This document shows positions 25,701 through 38,395 of a stretch of 64,000 nt of DNA, in pieces. The DNA comes from Strigamia acuminata (Eukaryota; Arthropoda; Chilopoda; Geophilomorpha; Linotaeniidae): the NCBI GenBank assembly GCA_949358305.1, contig OX442314.1, positions 16,609,060 through 16,673,059 of the forward strand, in the 5' to 3' direction. Positions within the stretch are counted from its first letter, which is position 1; each line of letters starts with the position of its first letter. The position numbers and the translations under genes were made by a program. Under the pieces are notes generated by a model, which saw only the letters and a list, made by a program, of their open reading frames with translations, was not told the DNA's origin and searched no databases.

Positions 25701-28700
25701 GCAAAGCAAAGCTGAATTTTATACAATTTTCTAGATTAAAAAGGAGGGATGGGGGCGAAAGTGCGGTGGTGAAACACTTTTCGGTTCGGTTGAGACTTGA
25801 GAGTAAAAATTTAATTTTTCCATTTCTACTTTTCTTGCTCTTCAAAGCAGTTCAATCTTTTTAATTTTAATGTTTAATTCTCAAGATTAGAAATATTTTT
25901 TTTTTGTAATTACAAGCTCGAGATATTATTATTCTGTCAGCTTTTTTTTAAACAATTTGAAAACGATCATTCTATTAAGTTCCAACGGGAAATTATTTTG
26001 TTCTTTTTCTCTATTTTTTTGAAAAAAAAAACTATGTTATGAACCGCAACCTCAGGGCAGCAGAGCAGACGGTAATGAAATATCCTGTTTTATTTATTTT
26101 CTTTTGCCTTCGTAATATGAAAATTGAATGAATTTGATTTATTTTTATTTCGTATTAAAAAAATCCGATTGTAGGCCTACTTAAGATTAATGTTGAATCA
26201 AAATCGTAAACCGCAAGGATTGTTCAAATCCATCATATTGTAAGTTGGATGATTGTTTGCCCTCTTGATTTTTTTAAAATGAAAACAAGATTGTTTTAAT
26301 TTTTCCTTTGCCACTTTTACAACTGTTGGAGCGAAAGGTATGATTAACGACTTGCCACGTCTAAAGAAAAAAATTGTAACTATGTTAATGGGATATTGTA
26401 AATCTACCGTAAAGTTCGTTTTACAACTTTTATAGAACTATAAAAATGTTAGCTGAAGCAAATTTCAGCTACCTAATGGCGCCGACTCGCTTCATATATC
26501 ATAAGTTTGTGCTTTGGTTTCATTTAATTAACAGCAAGAACATATAATGCCCTAAATCAGAGTTATGAATTGGAATTTCGCATATGTAAACGTTAAACAT
26601 TTCCATCATCACGTTAAATAGCTGATAATAATATATCACCCGCCAAGGTATATTTTAAAATGTAAAGTTTTAATAATGAAATTGTTTGAATTCAGGGTTC
26701 CGGATCATTATTTGCTCAAAGATTCCATTTTATATATATGACTGGGAATTTTGAACTGAATAAAAGACAAAGTAGGAGGAAGGAACATGGGATAAGGACT
26801 GAATTCTATATACGCAATTCGCGCAAATAAGTGTGAGAAGACTCTGGTGTGCGGTTTGGCCGCTTTCCAATTCACTTTTGGTCACTTCTCACAGCCATAC
26901 ATGAATTCAAACAACAATACAACGTGAGGAATAGAAAGTTTTTACTTCTTTAACTGCTTTCACTTGTGACGAAGGAAAAATAATTAAAGAAATATTTTTT
27001 TCATAAGCCATTTAATAGTATTTATTTTATTATTTTTTTAAATCAAATAATTGTTTCATCAAGCAGACGGATTAATCGTTTTTGCATTAATAGTTGCATA
27101 ATTAATTTGTTAATTGTGCAATCATTTTTCGACATTTAAAATATTTAACTTTTTAATCACCAACCGACTGTGCACGAAAGAGGATTAAAAACAAAGACAT
27201 CTGTAATGTGTCTAGAATTGAAGTTGTGTGTCGCTTCTGAATGAAATGATATAAATGTTATAAAAATTGGTCAGTAGGCCTACAGTATTTCAATTTTTTG
27301 ACAAACCTGCAATTGATTACCAATTTTTTCTACTTCTACGGCACGATTGTAATTTGTTGATGTCACTACTGTGACATTGTCACAGTAGTGTATTAATCCA
27401 TCTGGAAATTTTGTTGAAACTCGTACACTTCTAGCAAAAAAAATAAATAATTCATTTGCTTGTGTAATGCAGGGCAAAGCTCAGGGGAGAAAATGATAAA
27501 GTAAATTATTTTTTTAAGTGCACTTTATGTTTATTTAAATAAATAAATTTATTTTTGGGTTAAATCTCTATTTGAATTTAACAAAACACAAGAAGTTTTT
27601 TTTAAAATCATATTTATTCAATCATAAAGCGGCATTGCATTTAGTTTATCAGAGCAAAGCAATCTTCTTACTAGCTGAAATTCTTGAAATTCTATTTGGA
27701 TAACCTCTCAGCAGAATATAATGGAATTCTGAAGATATGGGCCATTTTCCCGGCGTGCTGCAAATGAAACATGAAAGAAAGAAGAAAAAAATCAATGCAC
27801 GAAATCAGATGAGTATATTTTTCCACAATAGTTATTTTACATTTCTAAGACTAAATTCGAGTTAAACAAAACTCTCCAACAGTGTGGATAATAAGCAATT
27901 TAATATTCAGTTTACACTTTTATGTGTTTTATGAGTGAGAAAAGGTGTGCGTAAGCTTTACAAAAATATAAAAGTACTTAACTGTTCTAACCTTTAAAAA
28001 CACTTAAATTTTATATTACCATTTTCTTGACCTACGTATGGACATTTTTTAACCTTACGTGTGAGAAGCACTTGCAACTCCACTTTGTCTAATTAGAAGA
28101 AATGGTTTTGCATGGAGGAATGGCTACATTGTTTTCATGGTCCGCTACCGTTTTGGCATGCAAAATTAAATGGGCGACAAGGACTGTGAGTCTTATTCCA
28201 CTTTATGTAAATTGTACGCTATGCTTTTTTCTTTTATATTTCTTTTAATACTTTTTTCCTACTAAAATAAATAGGCTAGTGCACGACGAATGCCCTAGAC
28301 AACATAAAAAAAATATTAAAACTAAAATGAAGTCAAAGCATTATACAACCGCAGTGAATTAAAGCTGGTCCGTTTGGGAGGAACGATAAACACGAATCTC
28401 AACATTTATTTTTATACATTTTTGTATAACATGGAAAAGAAAACAGAAGTTGTTTAATCGTTATTGCCGCCGTGTATTAAATTTTGTGCTCCATAAACAT
28501 TATTTCAATTTTGTCACATTAGACAATGAGTGTCAGTTAATGTCAACCATCTATAAGTTATAACTGACAGGGTTATTGCTAGTGGATGTGCATCTTCCTT
28601 CCTATTCAATTGATTTTCCAGCATCAATCCGTTGTAAAATTGTAAATTGAATTGTGTTGCATATAAACCCATTTGAAACGTTAGTAATGGGAAAGGAAAG

Positions 28701-29674
28701 TCATTTATTCATTTCATTTCATTTCATCTCATTTCATTTCATTTCATATTATTTTTGCACATATTTGTAAGCGTTCGATTGTAGCGTTTAGTTGAAGTCT
28801 TCATTTGTCGCCCGTTCGAGTGACAAACTTTATGCAATAACTTTGAAGGGATGAAACAGTTTCACAGGCAATATCCAAATCGATTTTTGTCAGGCAATAT
28901 ATCTAGGTCTGTTTTGTATTCTGCTGCTGCTAGTGCTTTGCGTGGAGCCATGCACGCAATCTGTGTGTTTGGGAATAGAAGTATAGAAGAATTTCCCTCA
29001 TGGTTTAAGGGTCAAACGATTGAGGGCACCCTTGAAAAGTGGCAAAAAAATATTTAGGAATGGAGTAAATCTTTGAGAAATCCCTGCTGGCAGTTCTGAA
29101 GTGAAGTGTCACATATAATGAGCTTCAAATTGACATAAAAAGTAATGGTTTTTTTTCTTCTTAACTTTTAGCATTTTATTTTTCATACGTCATATGAAAA
29201 GAACGCTTTTAAATTTTAGCTCGAAAACCTGATAAGCAAGGAGAATAAAAAAAGCACAACATTAATGAATGCCGCAGGATGAAACATTATCGCAAATCTG
29301 TGCACATTAATTCTAATCTCGGTCACCAATAACTTGTCGTTTGGCTTTTGTCACACCGTTGCAATATATACTGTATATATATATATATATATACACACCC
29401 TATGAAAAATAAATTATTTATATGCACTCAGTTGAAATATGTCTTTATTTGCTCGGGGTTTTGTGGCAATAAAGCATCGCCCATCTGTCGCATGCGTAGT
29501 AAATAACACTAACACATGGTATTGCTCATATTTCCAAAACTGTAAATACGTTATAAACATAGTAAATTGTAATTACTCAGCAGGAGGGTTAAACGTTAAT
29601 AAATGTAATCGTAATATATAAATTCAGCGTAATGGCACATTTATAATTTTCGACTCAATTATTAGTCGTATCAG
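19784..29674. other. Gene-poor AT-rich stretch with simple repeats
   Basis: No gene recognised. Simple sequence includes a short (CA)n tract near 22097, a polypyrimidine run near 24259-24310, an (ATTTC)n pentamer tract at about 28702-28747 and an (AT)n tract near 29370-29390. A perfect 12-base inverted repeat lies at 27364-27390. A slightly GC-richer patch at 22155-22330 shows no recognisable protein. Confidence 0.45.
27364..27390. repeat. Perfect 12-base inverted repeat
   Basis: CACTACTGTGAC and GTCACAGTAGTG are separated by three bases (ATT). The arms are perfect. No neighbouring gene is recognised, so a role as hairpin or dyad binding site is unknown. Confidence 0.7.
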
Positions 29675-30000
29675 TTAAGCATAAATTTTAAGTGGTTTCG
29701 TGAGAAATTCGACTAACATTTCGGTTCCTGGGATGTGTTGCACTTTGATCCCGATGTTCGTAATTTTGTCAGGTGTGAATTTACACCTGCGCCATGGTGT
29801 TCAAATATATAACTAACTTAGTCCTTTTGGGAACCGTCCGTTTCCACTTTCTACAGTCTTTAATAAAATGTAGTCTCCTGTTGAAATGTTTAGTACGCGT
29901 TTTCTGCAGTCTCGACAATGCGACAATGCGACCAAACTTTGTTTCTTGCACTTCCAGTTGATCAGCGAGCTTCTGTCCATAATCACGTATATTACTCGCG
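29675..30000 (-). pseudogene. Copia-type RNase H / pol C-terminus remnant
   Basis: On the minus strand, two short translated stretches match the end of Ty1/copia polyproteins. One is the INWKCKKQSLVALS block near 29930-29970, which corresponds to the SWKSKKQ..VALS motif of copia RNase H. The other is VQHIPGTEMLVEFLTKPL near 29680-29745, which corresponds to the terminal ML(A/V)(D/E)..TKPL motif. Stops and frame changes lie between them, so the sequence is dead. Protease, integrase and reverse transcriptase are missing between this piece and the Gag piece next to it. Confidence 0.7.
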
Positions 30001-30039
30001 ATTTGATGAAATAACTGTTTATGTTAACTGTTTATGTAT

Positions 30040-30396
30040 ATGTTGTTCATCACGAATGCGCACAGGTTTGTTTGACACTCGGATTTGGTTTCTTCGCTCG
30101 TTTCCCGTTTTTCTTGTTTTTCCTCTCCTGTTTCGACTTGGGGCAGTCTGCTGCTTTGTGTCCCGATCCTTCGCAGTTGAAGCAAAACGTTGCACTTCGA
30201 CACTCGTTTGCCATGTTTCCATGTTTCTTTCAAAATCAACCGTTTTTTTGATTCCGCGAGGTGGTTCAGCTTCTACGATCGCTGGTTTCCACAGTTCTCT
30301 TCCTTCTAGTATCGAAATTATTTTGGTTGACTATAACATGTAATTGTTGTCGTCTAATAAAACGATGTGGTGGTGAATCTTGTTAGTGGTCGCCAT
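30040..30396 (-). pseudogene. Copia-type Gag remnant with CCHC zinc knuckle
   Basis: Reading leftwards from an ATG at 30396, the frame has a hydrophobic start followed by LLDDNNYML and then, after an in-frame stop, ILEGRELWKP. This resembles the N-terminus of copia Gag. A frame change is followed by a CX2CX4HX4C knuckle (CFNCEGSGHKAADC) at about 30142-30186. The order Gag then RNase H end, with the rest of pol absent, shows a collapsed internal-deletion derivative. Confidence 0.7.
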
Positions 30397-30642
30397 CTTT
30401 AAAAGCGTGGGCGTTAGTTTCGAGGTAGATTTGTCGCTAATCGCCTTGTTTCGAAATTTCCGCGATCTGCTTCTGACTTGTCTTCTGCGTCTTAATTGCG
30501 ATTTAGTCCAACGTTCGTAATTGCAACTGGATCCAACACAGCCTCTGCTTCGATATGTTGGGAAATAAATGTGACACGATACGATCAGGGTTGTTGCAAT
30601 GTTACTAGTGACTTTATTAAAATTAAAAGAAAAAAGATTAAA

Positions 30643-30852
30643 TACCATATTTTATAGATTAAGAGTCGCCCTCGAATTGTAGCCGCCCTCGAATAGTAGC
30701 CGCGGCTGAAATACCAAGAATACCGTATCGTACGTTCAGACTTTGTTTGTTACATTAAACAAGTGTAACAAACGAAAAACCAAAATTGTAATTGCTGACA
30801 AAAATGGAAGTTTTGAATAAGAGCCGCGGTTCTTAATCGATAAAATACGGTA
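30643..30852. mobile_element. 210-base MITE-like element with terminal inverted repeats
   Basis: The left end TACCATATTTTATAGATTAA and the right end, read on the other strand, TACCGTATTTTATCGATTAA differ at only two of 20 positions. Internally there are GC-richer repeats (CCGCGG, GCCGCCCTCGAAT) and a 10-base perfect inverted repeat, GTTTGTTACA ... TGTAACAAAC, near 30746-30775. No coding capacity. The element lies immediately upstream of the copia remnant. Confidence 0.65.
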
Positions 30853-33800
30853 CTACAAGATTATTACACTTATCGCTGATTGGATCCCCTGATCCCGCAC
30901 GATCTCGTACTGCACGTTTGTTCAATGTGGACAAGGCCGTCTTAACACTTTCCGGTGCCCTGGGCTTAAAAAAATCAGGCGCCCCTTGCCCCTTGTCGTA
31001 ATTAAAAAACATCATTTTTACATTTACAATTTTACAGACCGTTCCTAGGGTATATTTGTAGGGCACTCGTGTTTTTTAGGCATGCTGGCACCCCTCCCAC
31101 CCCCCTCCTAAAGAAGTACCAGTAAGCATTTTTGTAAAAAATAAATTTAAACCACAAAATGCATTTTTGGACCTAAAAATGCATCTTTAAGGGAAAAAAT
31201 GCCACTTGGGGTGGCGCTCCCTGCCCTGTGGCGCCCGTGTGTTTTACACACTATCAACAATGTATAGGAACAGGCCTACAAGTTCAGCTTATATTTGCAC
31301 ACTCTTGAAGACTCTTTGTACCGGTAGGAGGCGTCTGGCACCCATCTCTGCCCAGCACTTCTCTCTGCCCAGCGCCCCTCTGCCTGGCACCCCTGGGCTG
31401 CATCCCAGTTAGCCCAATGGTAAAGGTGGGCCTGAACGTGAAGCTTTTCTGCAGTGCTCGGTGAGACCATCCGTATTCTCCTAACAGGAACATCATCTTT
31501 CTTAATAAGCAATTAAGTTTTTTTTTTGCCCATAAATTGCCTACAGACAGAAAAATGTGACAGTTATGAGGCATAATAACTCAATTACTGTGGGTAGTAA
31601 ATTACAGTGCGCTCATTTTGACAGCAAATTTACCACGTCAACGAATTTCTCTATCATGAAATTAATATGCGAAAGCATATTAGTCACATGCGACCACATT
31701 AGGCCTATACGTGATTATGTGAGATTTGGTCTTGCGGTTTTCTCCACCAGACAGAATTTGCCAGGACTTAAGACGTAGACGTTTGAAATCTCAACTCAAA
31801 ATCTTTTCCTGCTTTTTAAAAGAAAATATTTTTTCCTCTTTTTTTTTTTGATTTTCTAAAAGTTTCAAAACGGTGAATTCCTATTTTTTTAAGAAACTCA
31901 ACTCTCAAACTACGACATACGTTGGTTTTGCCTCTATTTTTCTTCTTTCACTTGACTTATTTTTGTTTGAAACTAAATGATGTCACTTTGAGAACAGAAC
32001 AAGTTGAACAAACTTCTTCTTACACAAAGCTCTGGCGTTTTGGTTGAGAAGCGCTGAAAAGACCACGCAATCCTCATGGGCAGGATTTCCCCTTTTTTGT
32101 GTGGTCAACCAGGAAAATACGCCTTCCACCTCAATCCACTTGACTTCCAATAGCTGTCATGAGAGTACTCACAAATGAAGAGAGACAGAGGAGGGAAGGA
32201 GGGCGATAGACCATAAAGGAATACAAAAGTTGTAGCTAGGTCATTCTGGCTATAGTTACTTTCGCAAAGGCCAAGAAGTAAATTTACAATCTATGGGGGC
32301 AATAATCCTTAAATTTTTGCAAGTTTTATGAAACTTTTTATTGTTATTGGAGTTTAACATTTTATACATAACCATACGTCAACAGATTTTGTTTTTCTTA
32401 GTTTTCTTTTTATTTTCGCCATAAAAAAAAACTTTTTGCTCATTCCAGTAACCATTTAAAGTCACAGAGGTAGCTTTATAACTAACACGAGTTTGCAATT
32501 AAGTTTATGAGTTGCAACGTCTATTGTGATTTACTCCGCATGATGTCTGTAAATGGAGTGTTCATGTACCATGTTGATTAAATATTCACTTCCAATAAAA
32601 TGTAGGCTCGATTCATTCGAAATTTTTAAATTTTGCATCAAACTGCACAAAAAAAATGTCTTGATGATGAAAAAAAAAATCAATATTTAAATTAGAATAA
32701 CTGAAGCTGAACCGTTGCATTCATTAAATTAATTAAGTACTATCTAGGGTGATAGCTATTTAATGCCACTGGAAATTAATTAATTAATTAAGAAGAATTT
32801 CTTGGATAAAATTATGTAACATAACGAGTATAAAAATAAATATTAGACATGTTTTTGTTTTGCTAAAATTGAGACGGCAAACTAAACACATCCAACGGAT
32901 TAATCTACATGCTCAAACAGCAATCATGCAACCAAAGAAGCTTCGGATTTCAGAATTATCTGATGAAAAAAAAATTTAAATTGCATATTAATAATTAAAA
33001 TTGTATTCCCTCGTGACTGTACCAAATCAACCTTTGTCTTAATGACGACAGTTTGGATGTGGAAACTCATTTGATTAATGATTAGTAAATATCAGACATA
33101 AAACTTATTTTTTTTGAATTATTGGAAATGTGTTGTGTAATAAAGTTTGTACAGTATGAAGTTTTTTTTATCAACACCCACTGAGCACTTAACGATTTTA
33201 ATTGCATTGGATCAGCTTTTCCCCATCTCTCAGCGCCCAAGTAGGTTGACGCTTAACATCTGGGACCTAGCAAATATTTGCAATGAGTCGACTTGAGACA
33301 GAAAAAGATTATCGACTAGAAACCAGCATCTCTTACTGTTTCTCAATAAAAAGTTTTGTGGCCAGTATTGATTGCACCTCTGTGTTTTATAGCTAGCCAT
33401 TGTCCACTCATTGCCACAGCTTGAAAAGTACTATCCATATAAGGACCGAACCATAAAATAAATCGAAAAAAAGTTGTGCAAATTTCGTTCCATAACTCTT
33501 CTCCCTACAGTAGTAAAAAACAAAAAAAAAATAAGAGGTAAGAACTCATAATGTGCTCCTAAGTGCAAAAGGTGAATGGTTCAATGGATACAACAAACAG
33601 ATGTACGCAATTTCTAGAAAAATTTAGTTTCGGTCATTTATTATGTACAAAGCTTGTTTGTATACGAGTTAAGACTCTTATGATTGAAATTGGGCAAGAT
33701 GCAAACATGTCAATGTATTGAAATTTTGCATTACGCAGGAGAATTATTTGGAATGAAATAAATGTATAAATTCTCTCTTTTTTTTACCGCCTAGCTTTGA

Positions 33801-35319
33801 AGTCTGTTTCTATCGATTTGGAATAAATCCTTTGGTATAATATAAGCAGTAGAAATAGGATCATACACATTTGCGGTTATTTTGTATTCTTGTAAAGGAC
33901 AGTTTAGTTGACCCAAATGCAGCAATCATCATTATTTTATTTACCAATACAATTTTAATTAGTGTTGTTAGACACGAAGGCGAATTGAGCTGTCGGTTTC
34001 ATTTCATCAATTGGAGTTTTATCAAAAAGCTTTTAAAAAGTATCCGTAAGTATTGGTAGGTTGGACTTAACTCTGTGTGGTCGTAAGTGCAATCCAATGT
34101 TTACGGGGGGAGGCTGGACTTAATCTTTATAATCCTATCTTTGAAGGTACACGTTGGAGGTCCAGCTTCTTTGTTTGCAATAGGTTTGTGAGTGAAACTG
34201 GGCCCTTGGGCCGACAAGTAGTGAGGAAAATCCCACTTTCAAATTGGGGATGAAGTGAGATAGAAAACAAAAGACATTCTTGATTTATAATGTTGTTGTT
34301 TGTTCAATTCATTGCCCTGTAAGAGCATTCCATTTGATGCAATGGTAGCAATCAAGATTTTTCCAATATTTGAAATGGCTTATCGTGGGAAGCTCTTGCG
34401 ATGTTAAGAATGCACGTTATTCTCGAAGACTAAAGCTTTAGTGTTTGTAAACTATGGTAAAAATGCGGATTCGTTTTGAAAAAAAATCTAAAAAATTGCA
34501 GTTGTGGGTTTTTGTTTAATAATATTGATTGAATTTGATTGAATTACATGGCAAAATCTGTTCGCATTTCACTTACCGCTGCGCCTTCACATCTGTACAT
34601 TTGTTTCATAACTTGAAAACATTCTTTAAACACAGATTGAGGCAATATTGTACAAGGTAGTGATTTGTCAAATGAAATTGAATTATAGCGTGACTACACT
34701 TAACCTTTACTAATGGAAGAAATTGATTTCTGAGCTAAACACCGTCGATAGATGGCACGATAGAGCAGTAAGCGTTTCAGCAAGTCCTTGACTTGAGCAA
34801 AGTGTTTGTGTATATCGTGATTGTGGTAACTAACTCGACATTTACGTACAAAAGCTTGGACATAAACACGTAAACGACGGTTCTAATCAACTTTTTACTG
34901 CTTTAATCTCCATAATTAATAATTATAAAGATTAAACCAAATAATTACAACTTATTATAGGTTTTAAATTTTGCAATTGATTTACTAAACGTTTCTGCAT
35001 GATTTCTAGCCGAGTTATAGAAAAACTTCAACTACCTATTTATGTAGATGCAATGTGCATATATTTTTTTATTGCTTCTGCGTAGTTGGTCGTAGAGTTG
35101 ATAAACTTTTGTTTAGTTTGGACGAGACACTTATCACATGCAGCAAAAAGCCAGTCTACACTTGAAGCAAAAAAAGCACTTCCAGACTGAGAGATACTGC
35201 CTGCTTCATCCATCTTGCAGGAGATCATCCAATGTGCCGGAACTGCTGCACGTACACTGAGGACTCCGGTTGTAGTGTATGATCTCTCCAAACAAAAGCC
35301 AAGTGCTGAGATAGTAAAA

Positions 35320-35351
<32 letters not shown>

Positions 35352-38259
35352 ACGCCCAGAATTGTCATAGCGTTCTTCTCAAAGCTTAGATAACAAGTCG
35401 CATCAAAGTAATGACTTAGAGTTGCTGATTTATCAGCACAGTAAGGAAACCAAACTCGTACTTAAAAGAAAATGATATTGGGCGAATTATACCGTGAGTT
35501 AAAGGGAGAAAAAGAGAATTGCGATAGGTAGGAAACGGCGAAGGCGAAGGCGAAGAGGGGGCAACAATCTTAGCGTTAATTTCGTTTAAAGCAGTCACGG
35601 TTAAAAAACAAATCCATTAACCTAATGTTAATAAATTAATTAAAAATCAGTTCCCACATGAAAATTACAATTGCCACCGTATTCCTGTGTGCCACGCACA
35701 ACCGGCTCGTTCCCTTTAGATCCAAACCCGCTGCTTTTAATGGCAACAGTATCGTCTTATACTCATCTTATCCTGCAGTTCCTTAGCCAAAATGCCTCTC
35801 TTGTTGATCATTGCTTTTCCCCTGGTAACGTTTCCATAGTAACCGAAGTGCAGCAACCCATTATAGTTCTTTATTATCTCGACACGAAAACGAGAGCAGA
35901 CGCACATATATTAACTTTTTAAAGTTTGTACATGGACGAGACAAACTGAATTTATGAGTGATTCCAGATTTACTGTCTGAAAACAGACATTAAGCCTTAG
36001 TGTCAGCTCTTTAGGAAATGAAACTCAAAACTTGTTTTCCATAACCGAATTGTGTTTTCACTCTGCGTTTTTAAATTTTCTGCTAATGGAACTGCTATTA
36101 TGTCTAAGAAATGTAATATACCAAGTGACTGCAATTGAATTTAAAATAATGTTTTTAATGCTCGCTATTTTTTTTTTTCTTTCAAACTTTGCGAAACTTG
36201 CAGGCTTTCTTTCTTTGCTATTCCGGACGAGTTCAACGAAAAACATTTCGAGAAATTCTAGGAGATAAAATCAATCTTTGTTCAGTACATACAGTATCAG
36301 GGCAACTAGAAAGGTTTCTGGTTCACATTTCTCGAAATCGTGCATTTTTTTTGAATTTTGATATACGTTGCGAAATAAAAGCTTTTTAAAAGTTAAATAA
36401 ACAGGAATTCGTACATAATATATCACTTTTTTATTTGCTACTAAAATCCTGTCAGTTTAACGTATGCAGTTTGTACTTTTCGCTCTTGGTGTTGCTGTCC
36501 ATCGAACTAGAGTGCGTCTGCGACATTTAAAAAGCCCAGTCGTTAAAAATTATTGGTTACATTCTTTGTGCGACAAGTCAATTGTCTTATTACACTAAAA
36601 CGTTTCTGATGTATGCAAAGGAGCTGCATAAAATATCTTTATCTATTGTTACATTTTTTTCTCTTCTTTGATGCGATACATTTGTAAAAAAGTCGAGTAA
36701 TGCAAACTTGTCTCAGTTTCAACCCGAATTCTCAACGAATGATTACTTTCGTTTATGTCTATGGGGATGGGCTTCTCGCTTCGCATCTCGAAAACAATAA
36801 AATTTGTTTTTAAAACTTTAAACTGTCAGCTTTACTACTTGCAGTGACTTAATCAATTTTTTAAGCTGCAACTTATGCACATATCGATTCATTTCGAATG
36901 TCAATATTTGTCTATGGTGGTTTTCAAGCTTAGAGCTGAAATGTTTTTGGCAAATAAATGCAAATGCTCCCAAATGACCGGAAAATGCACACACGTATAA
37001 GACTGTGCCTTATATATTATTTTAAGTCAACTTGTTTTTCTTCTTGATGATAACTTTGGTCATATACTCATAGGGACTACAAGTTATGCATCCTCAGGGA
37101 TTAGTAAACATCGAATATTTCTTGTACAACAACTACATTTGTGTTTTTGTTTACGCAGTGCTTCAAACTTTTTGCAATGTTCTGATCGTTACAATTTACC
37201 ATCATTCAAACGGGAAAAACTTTTCAAGTGTGCGTTTTGTGTGCAAATACAATTGGATTTATTTTGTTTTCCCCCTAGTTTGATTGATCGTATCTATCAA
37301 AACAAGAATAAATGTATTGCAAGAAAGTATTGACTAGACAAGCGATGTGCACTCGTTTTAAATGACTTTTTGAATGCGCCTGTAACTGTATTGAATTGAT
37401 GAAATATTAAAAACGGACAGCTTCTTATTTGTAGCTAAGCTTATTAGTAAATGTCTTTAATTATCTTGACTGAGAGTTATAAAGTTAATGTTCACTTTCT
37501 TGCAGAAGCTAATGATACATTGTATCATAACATGACCCCCAAGAGAAATCATTCAATGCGACAAGATTAAAAGGATGGGTCTTGTGGGTCCACGATCCGC
37601 TCCAGGTTTAAAATATCGCCTTCCGATAAAACGTTTTGCCTATGAGTTGGCTGAGCTGAGGTAAGATCATTACAGACAGTGCCATGTCAGCCTCTTGAGG
37701 ATGGGTTCCATTAATGATGGGGCCATCAGATCTGATGCAAATAGGAAAGATATTAAAAGTTGGTGAGCAGGTTTTTGGAATTTTAAATGTTGGGCCACAT
37801 TCCCTGTGACATTATACCCGGACCCAAGTTATAAAACAAGCACATTTGTGTGAAACTGATCACTATAACACGTGTTTAATTAGCCATTAACCTAATTTGA
37901 AGCAGCTGCTCCAAAAGGATAGAAGCTTATTGGGTGTGGTTAGAAAATATTCATTAAAGTTTTGTGGTTGCTCACTGCAAATCCTCTCAAGATTAAAAAT
38001 ATTAACTGCTGCGGTCTGTCATCAACACTTTTATTTTTAGTATCGTTTTACTACAACAGCAGCTTTTATTTTCGGATAAAAACTACCACTTTGTTCTCAT
38101 TTTTCACTTTGTTTGGTTTAAAGAGAACACTCGGGTTCACACCAAAACAAAGTTGCCAAATCGCTGTACAGTGCATGAAATGGATCAACTTATGTTTTCT
38201 CATTTTAATTATCCTTTTCAAGAATTAAATGTAACAATATATTTAATTTTAAATTAGTT
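30853..38259. other. Gene-poor stretch with degraded repeats
   Basis: No gene recognised. A GC-richer segment at 30890-31420 (GGTGCCCTGGGC, GGCGCCCCTTGCCCC and similar phrases) looks like decayed mobile-element sequence. A run of 28 A residues lies at 35323-35350. An open minus-strand frame of 83 codons at 35040-35291 is less AT-rich than its surroundings but matches no family I know. Confidence 0.4.
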
Positions 38260-38395
38260 ATGAAATTAAATTCAAAACTTGGTGGACGATTTAGTTTGTT
38301 TCAATTGCAGTGGGCAATCGGCAAGCGCACAAAATAAAATTGTACTCCGTACATGTTTAACTAACTTACATACCGTATTACAAATGCGCCTAGTG
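38260..38395 (+). repeat. Dispersed repeat family, copy 3 (diverged)
   Basis: It shares GATTTAGTTTGTTT, GCAGTGGGCA, GCGCAC, ACATGTTTAACT and ATGCGCCTAG, in that order, with the copies at 13815 and 19641. Insertions and substitutions make it the most diverged of the clear members. Confidence 0.5.

Noticed and set aside
28702-28747. Regularly repeated ATTTC units, checked as a possible CRISPR-like or functional array
   Set aside because: A plain pentanucleotide microsatellite with no spacers, in a eukaryotic genome.
30019-30251. Overlapping frames on both strands around the CCHC motif
   Set aside because: Only the minus-strand frame with the knuckle fits a known family; the others are shadows.
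31395-31450. TTAGCCCAATGGTAAAGG, resembling a tRNA A box
   Set aside because: No B box at a suitable distance and no stem pairing.
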